Position numbers and translations under genes: made by a program. From positions 62,001 through 126,000 of the forward strand of contig JAQMWT010000432.1 in NCBI GenBank assembly GCA_029834535.1: 64,000 nucleotides of DNA, written 5' to 3'. The notes under the pieces were generated by a model, which was not told the origin of the DNA, did no database searches, and worked only from the letters and a program-made list of their open reading frames with translations. This DNA is from Chrysophaeum taylorii (lineage: Eukaryota > Sar > Pelagophyceae > Pelagomonadales > Pelagomonadaceae). Position 1 is the first letter of the stretch; each line of letters starts with the position of its first letter. Shown here in pieces: positions 60,657-64,000 of this stretch.

Positions 60657-63600
60657 ATGAGCGCACCGGGCTCGTGGATTTGGATAGCGCACGAATCGGA
60701 CTTGCACGTCCCCGCCAAAGTGGTGGCACAGGATGGCGGGGTGCTGCGGGTGGAGACGGACGAGGGCGTGATGCGAACCGTCGAAGCCGCCAACGCGATT
60801 GGGCTCGACGAGCAATGCTTGAGCCCGAAGATTGACGACTTGATCATGCTAAACGAGCTCAACGAGAAGTCGATCTTGCACAGCCTGCGCATCCGCTTCA
60901 AGGAGGACCAGATCTACACCAAGGTGTCTTCGATACTAGTGAGCGTGAATCCGTTCAAGTTGCTGCCGATCTATACGCCGGAGATGATGGACCAGTACCG
61001 GGATGGGAGTCGGGGCAAGCCTCCGCACGTGTTTGGGATCGCGATCGACGCGTATTTGGCCATGGTCAACGACCGCCAGAATCAGTCGATCGTGATCAGC
61101 GGAGAGTGCGTCGTTAATCAAACAAACCCCCAATGAACAAAGAAAGGTGACGTCGCGTGCGCAGGTCGGGGGCTGGAAAGTCGGAAGCGACGAAGCTGAT
61201 TCTCCAGGTCATCGCTGACGCGTCGTCGCAACGGGGTGACCATAGCGTCGCAATCGAGCAACGGATCCTACAGGCAACGCCTATCCTGGAGGCGATGGGC
61301 AATGCCATGACCGTCCGAAACAACAACTCTTCGCGATTCGGAAAGCTGATTTCGATCAAGTTCCACGCGAACGGCGCGATTGTCGGAGCATCGATCGTCG
61401 ACTATCTCCTGGAGAAGTCGCGCGTGGCGTCCCAAGCTCAGGGCGAACGCAATTATCACGTGTTTTACGAACTCTTGGCCGGCTGCGACCACGCGCTAAA
61501 GCACAGGTTGCAACTGACCGATGCGTCCGAGTATCACTGCTTGAACCAGTCGGGCGCGACGACGATTGAGGGTCGATCTGACGAAAACGAGTTCGAGACC
61601 ATGTTGCGAGCGATGCGAACGCTCGAGTATTCCCAAGCCGAGCGCGAGGCTGTGTTCGACATGATCGGCGCTGTCCTCCATTTGTCGAACATCAAGTTCG
61701 ACGTCGAGTCCAAAGCAACCGAGGAGGATGGCTCGCGCATCCACAACGCAGACGTACTCAGTCTTGCCTCGAGTCTTCTCGGGCTCGATTCGAACGCGCT
61801 CAGCAAGGCGCTTACAAAGCGCAACGTTGGAAGTCACTCGGTCATCCTCATCTCCTACAACATCGAACAGGCCGCGGCGACGCGGGACGCTACGTGCAAG
61901 GCGATCTATGGTGGCGTTTTCCGTTGGACGGTGGGCAAGATCAACTCCTCGTTCGACTGTCACACAGGGATGGATTCTGCGACGATCGCCAGCGTTCTGG
62001 ATATATTTGGTTTCGAGTCGTTTGAAAACAACTCCTTCGAGCAGCTCTGCATCAACTACTGCAACGAAAAGCTCCAGGGCTACTTCAACGATTTCGTCTT
62101 CCGCCTCGAGATAGACGTCTACGCGGCCGAGGCTGTGGAAGTGCTCGGCTCTGAGTTCAAAGACAACCAGGAGACGCTCGACCTCCTCGAAAAGAGGGGT
62201 GTCGGCATCTTTGCGATGCTCGACGAGGAGCTTTCTGTACCCAAGGGCAGCGACGCGGGCTTCCTCGCCAAGGTCGTTCGGGCTCACGACAAGCATTCCA
62301 GTTTTTTCAAGCCCACCGCCAAAAATTGTTCAAACAAGGAACTCCAACGTGTTGCTTTTGGTATAGGGCACTACGCGGGCAAGGTCATCTACAACACGAC
62401 GCACTTCCTCGAGAAAAACAAGGACCAACTGCATCACGACGTTCACCGCGTCCTCGCGTCCTCGAAAAAAAATCGTTTCATGGTCGATGATGTGCTACCA
62501 CCCGTTGAAGTGTCGTCGGGCAGAAAGAATCGCACGGCCGCGAGGAAGGGAAACACGGCGGCGATGGCGACGCTGGGCACGCAGTTCAAAACACAGCTCA
62601 AAGAGCTCATGCGGACGCTCAACTCGACGAGCCCACATTTCGTGCGGTGCATGAAGCCAAACAAGGAGAAACAGGGCGACGTCTTCGACTCGGCGATGAT
62701 GCTGGAGCAAATGTGCTACTCTGGGCTATTGGAGGTGTGCCGCATCAGAAAAATGGGCTATCCGGTTCGCCACGACTTTGGGAGCTTTGTCAAGCGGTAT
62801 ACGTGTCTCGCACCTGGAACAAATGATCTCGACGGTCTCGTTGACTTGCTCGTTATGAATGATCTACTCGCAAAGTCGCAGTGGGCTAAAGGCAAGACAA
62901 AGATTTTCATGCGGACTCATCAGGCGTTCAAATTGGACCTTGCGCGCGACGAGGCCCTCGCGGCGATTGTCACCGTTATCCAGAAAATTGCGCGTCGTGC
63001 GATACACCGCAAACGATTCAGGGACATGAAGCTCATAGTTGACCGTATCACAAAGGCCATCATAATGCGCGAAGAAGAACCTCTCGCGGAAGCACTTGAG
63101 GAAATGTGTGGTGAGCTACCTTACGGCGGCCAGCATCTGTCCACCGTACAGGAGGGAAAGTGCCTGCTTGTTCGACTCCAGGAAGAGAAACGTGTCGAGG
63201 CTCTCCTGCGTGCGGCAATCGAGGCTCGCGATAAATCGGCGATCTTGTCGGCAATCGCAGTAGCAACGACCATGTCGTTTGAGCCTGATGATTTTGCGAT
63301 TGCCAACGAGGTCATCGCCCGTCTCGAAAGAGAAGCGAACATCAAAGAAAAACTCAAAGCGGCGATAGCATCGCGAGACCGCCAGGTCCTCACAGGCTTG
63401 TTGGATCAAATTCAAGACGTTGAGTTGGATGACATTGTACGACAAGCGCGTACGCTCAAAGCACGCCTTGACGACGAGGAAAAAGCCATCCTGAGTCTCG
63501 AGGAGGCTATACAGGCGCGATCGATCTCTAACCTGGACGCATACGTTGCCAAGTGTGTCGAGTTAGGCTTGTTTCATATCCCACAAGTCAAACAAGCTCA

Positions 63601-64000
63601 GAAGCTGCATCAGCAACTGACTGCCGAGAAAACGGCATTCGCTCGCGTTAATGCGGGGGCGGCGATCATAACGACGCCCAAAGACCTGAATGCTGAGACA
63701 GAAGAAGCAACACTCGATGCAAGGCTCGGCGAGGAGATATATTTGATTGCAAAACTTGGAGAAGCACTGGACACGCATGATATGGAAACTCTGGCTACGC
63801 ACTACAGGGACGCTATCAGCCGCGGCCTCACGACGGGCTCTCGCGTACAAGAAGCGCGTATCTTGCTCGAGCGCGATCAGCTGGTGCAGAAAGCCACGGC
63901 GATGCTCGACGAATGCCTCGCATCCAACGAGGCGTCGTCGACGAATCCGGTCAAATCGTTAGAAGCGCTGAACGAGGCATTAGAGACGGCGATCCAGCTT
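60657..64000 (+). CDS. Myosin heavy chain, 3' end outside window
   Basis: Exon 1 (60657-61105) and exon 2 (61165 to the window edge) are joined by a 59-bp intron (GTGCGT..CAG) that splits the P-loop codon for Glu. About 1095 residues are visible. Motor landmarks: WIWIAHESDLHVPAKV (short SH3-like N-terminus), YTKVSSILVSVNPFKLLPIY, P-loop GESGAGKSEATK (149-160), switch I NNNSSRFGK (202-210), switch II DIFGFESFENNSFEQLCINY (429 on), HFVRCMKPNK, and LLEVCRIRKMGYPVRHDFGS with the converter. One IQ motif (VTVIQKIARRAIHRKRF) lies near residue 750. The neck is followed by a helical tail with loosely repeated units (KEKLKAAIASRDRQVLTGLL, LEEAIQARSISNLDAYVAKC) that is not a simple coiled coil. It is an actin-based motor, probably of a stramenopile-specific class; the C-terminal cargo domain is off the window. 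Confidence 0.95.

Overview
The window is nuclear DNA of a eukaryote, most likely a photosynthetic stramenopile (heterokont alga; a pelagophyte-like lineage is an inference I cannot prove). The phytoene desaturase begins with a signal peptide that ends in a phenylalanine-containing, ASAFAP-like plastid motif. Genes are GC-rich and tightly packed on both strands, with few, very short introns (38-79 bp, GT..AG, donors often GTGCGT or GTGAGT). A secreted-type protein carries the Pro/Thr/Ser-rich stalk common in heterokont surface proteins, and Ty1/copia and Helitron remnants are present. No bacterial operon features, CRISPR arrays, rRNA genes or convincing tRNA genes were seen.

Layout. 0-1 kb: 3' part of a glutathione S-transferase gene. 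1.75-17.5 kb: a block bounded by two inverted copies of a Helitron helicase remnant, each followed on its outer side by an array of a short GTGAACTTACTGG-like repeat. Inside lie a five-exon REJ/GPS-type polycystin-like receptor, a decayed TKL-type kinase, an acidic SAM-like protein and a GC-rich, repeat-filled stretch. 17.6-34.7 kb is a compact gene cluster: WASHC4/SWIP, a Cof-type HAD phosphatase, a PWWP/Tudor-like plus WW protein, a CacyBP/SIP-like CS-domain protein, a bZIP factor, a 2OG-Fe(II) prolyl-hydroxylase-like enzyme, two glycosyltransferase-like genes, ribosomal protein bL33, a PNPOx-like flavoprotein and a hypothetical gene.

34.7-38.7 kb is a Ty1/copia fossil with 147-bp LTRs and a 5-bp target duplication. 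38.9-47.5 kb returns to genes: an EF-hand protein, membralin, a membrane-anchored SGNH hydrolase, a multi-pass membrane protein, phytoene desaturase and S-adenosylmethionine decarboxylase. 47.5-58.8 kb is gene-poor. It holds a four-TM protein, a GIDE-like membrane protein and a second retroelement fossil whose parts include a gag-like region, a retropepsin-like region and a C5-DNA-methyltransferase-like region. The window closes with a PH/coiled-coil protein and the 5' part of a myosin heavy chain that runs off the right edge.

The genes are ordinary eukaryotic single-copy functions rather than one pathway. Endosomal and actin-linked traffic (WASHC4, myosin, the PH protein), secretory and surface biology (REJ receptor, glycosyltransferases, SGNH hydrolase, membralin) and plastid carotenoid synthesis (PDS) are represented. 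Several neighbours are divergent pairs only 60-140 bp apart, which suggests shared promoters. All names rest on recognising motifs by eye; no database search was run.
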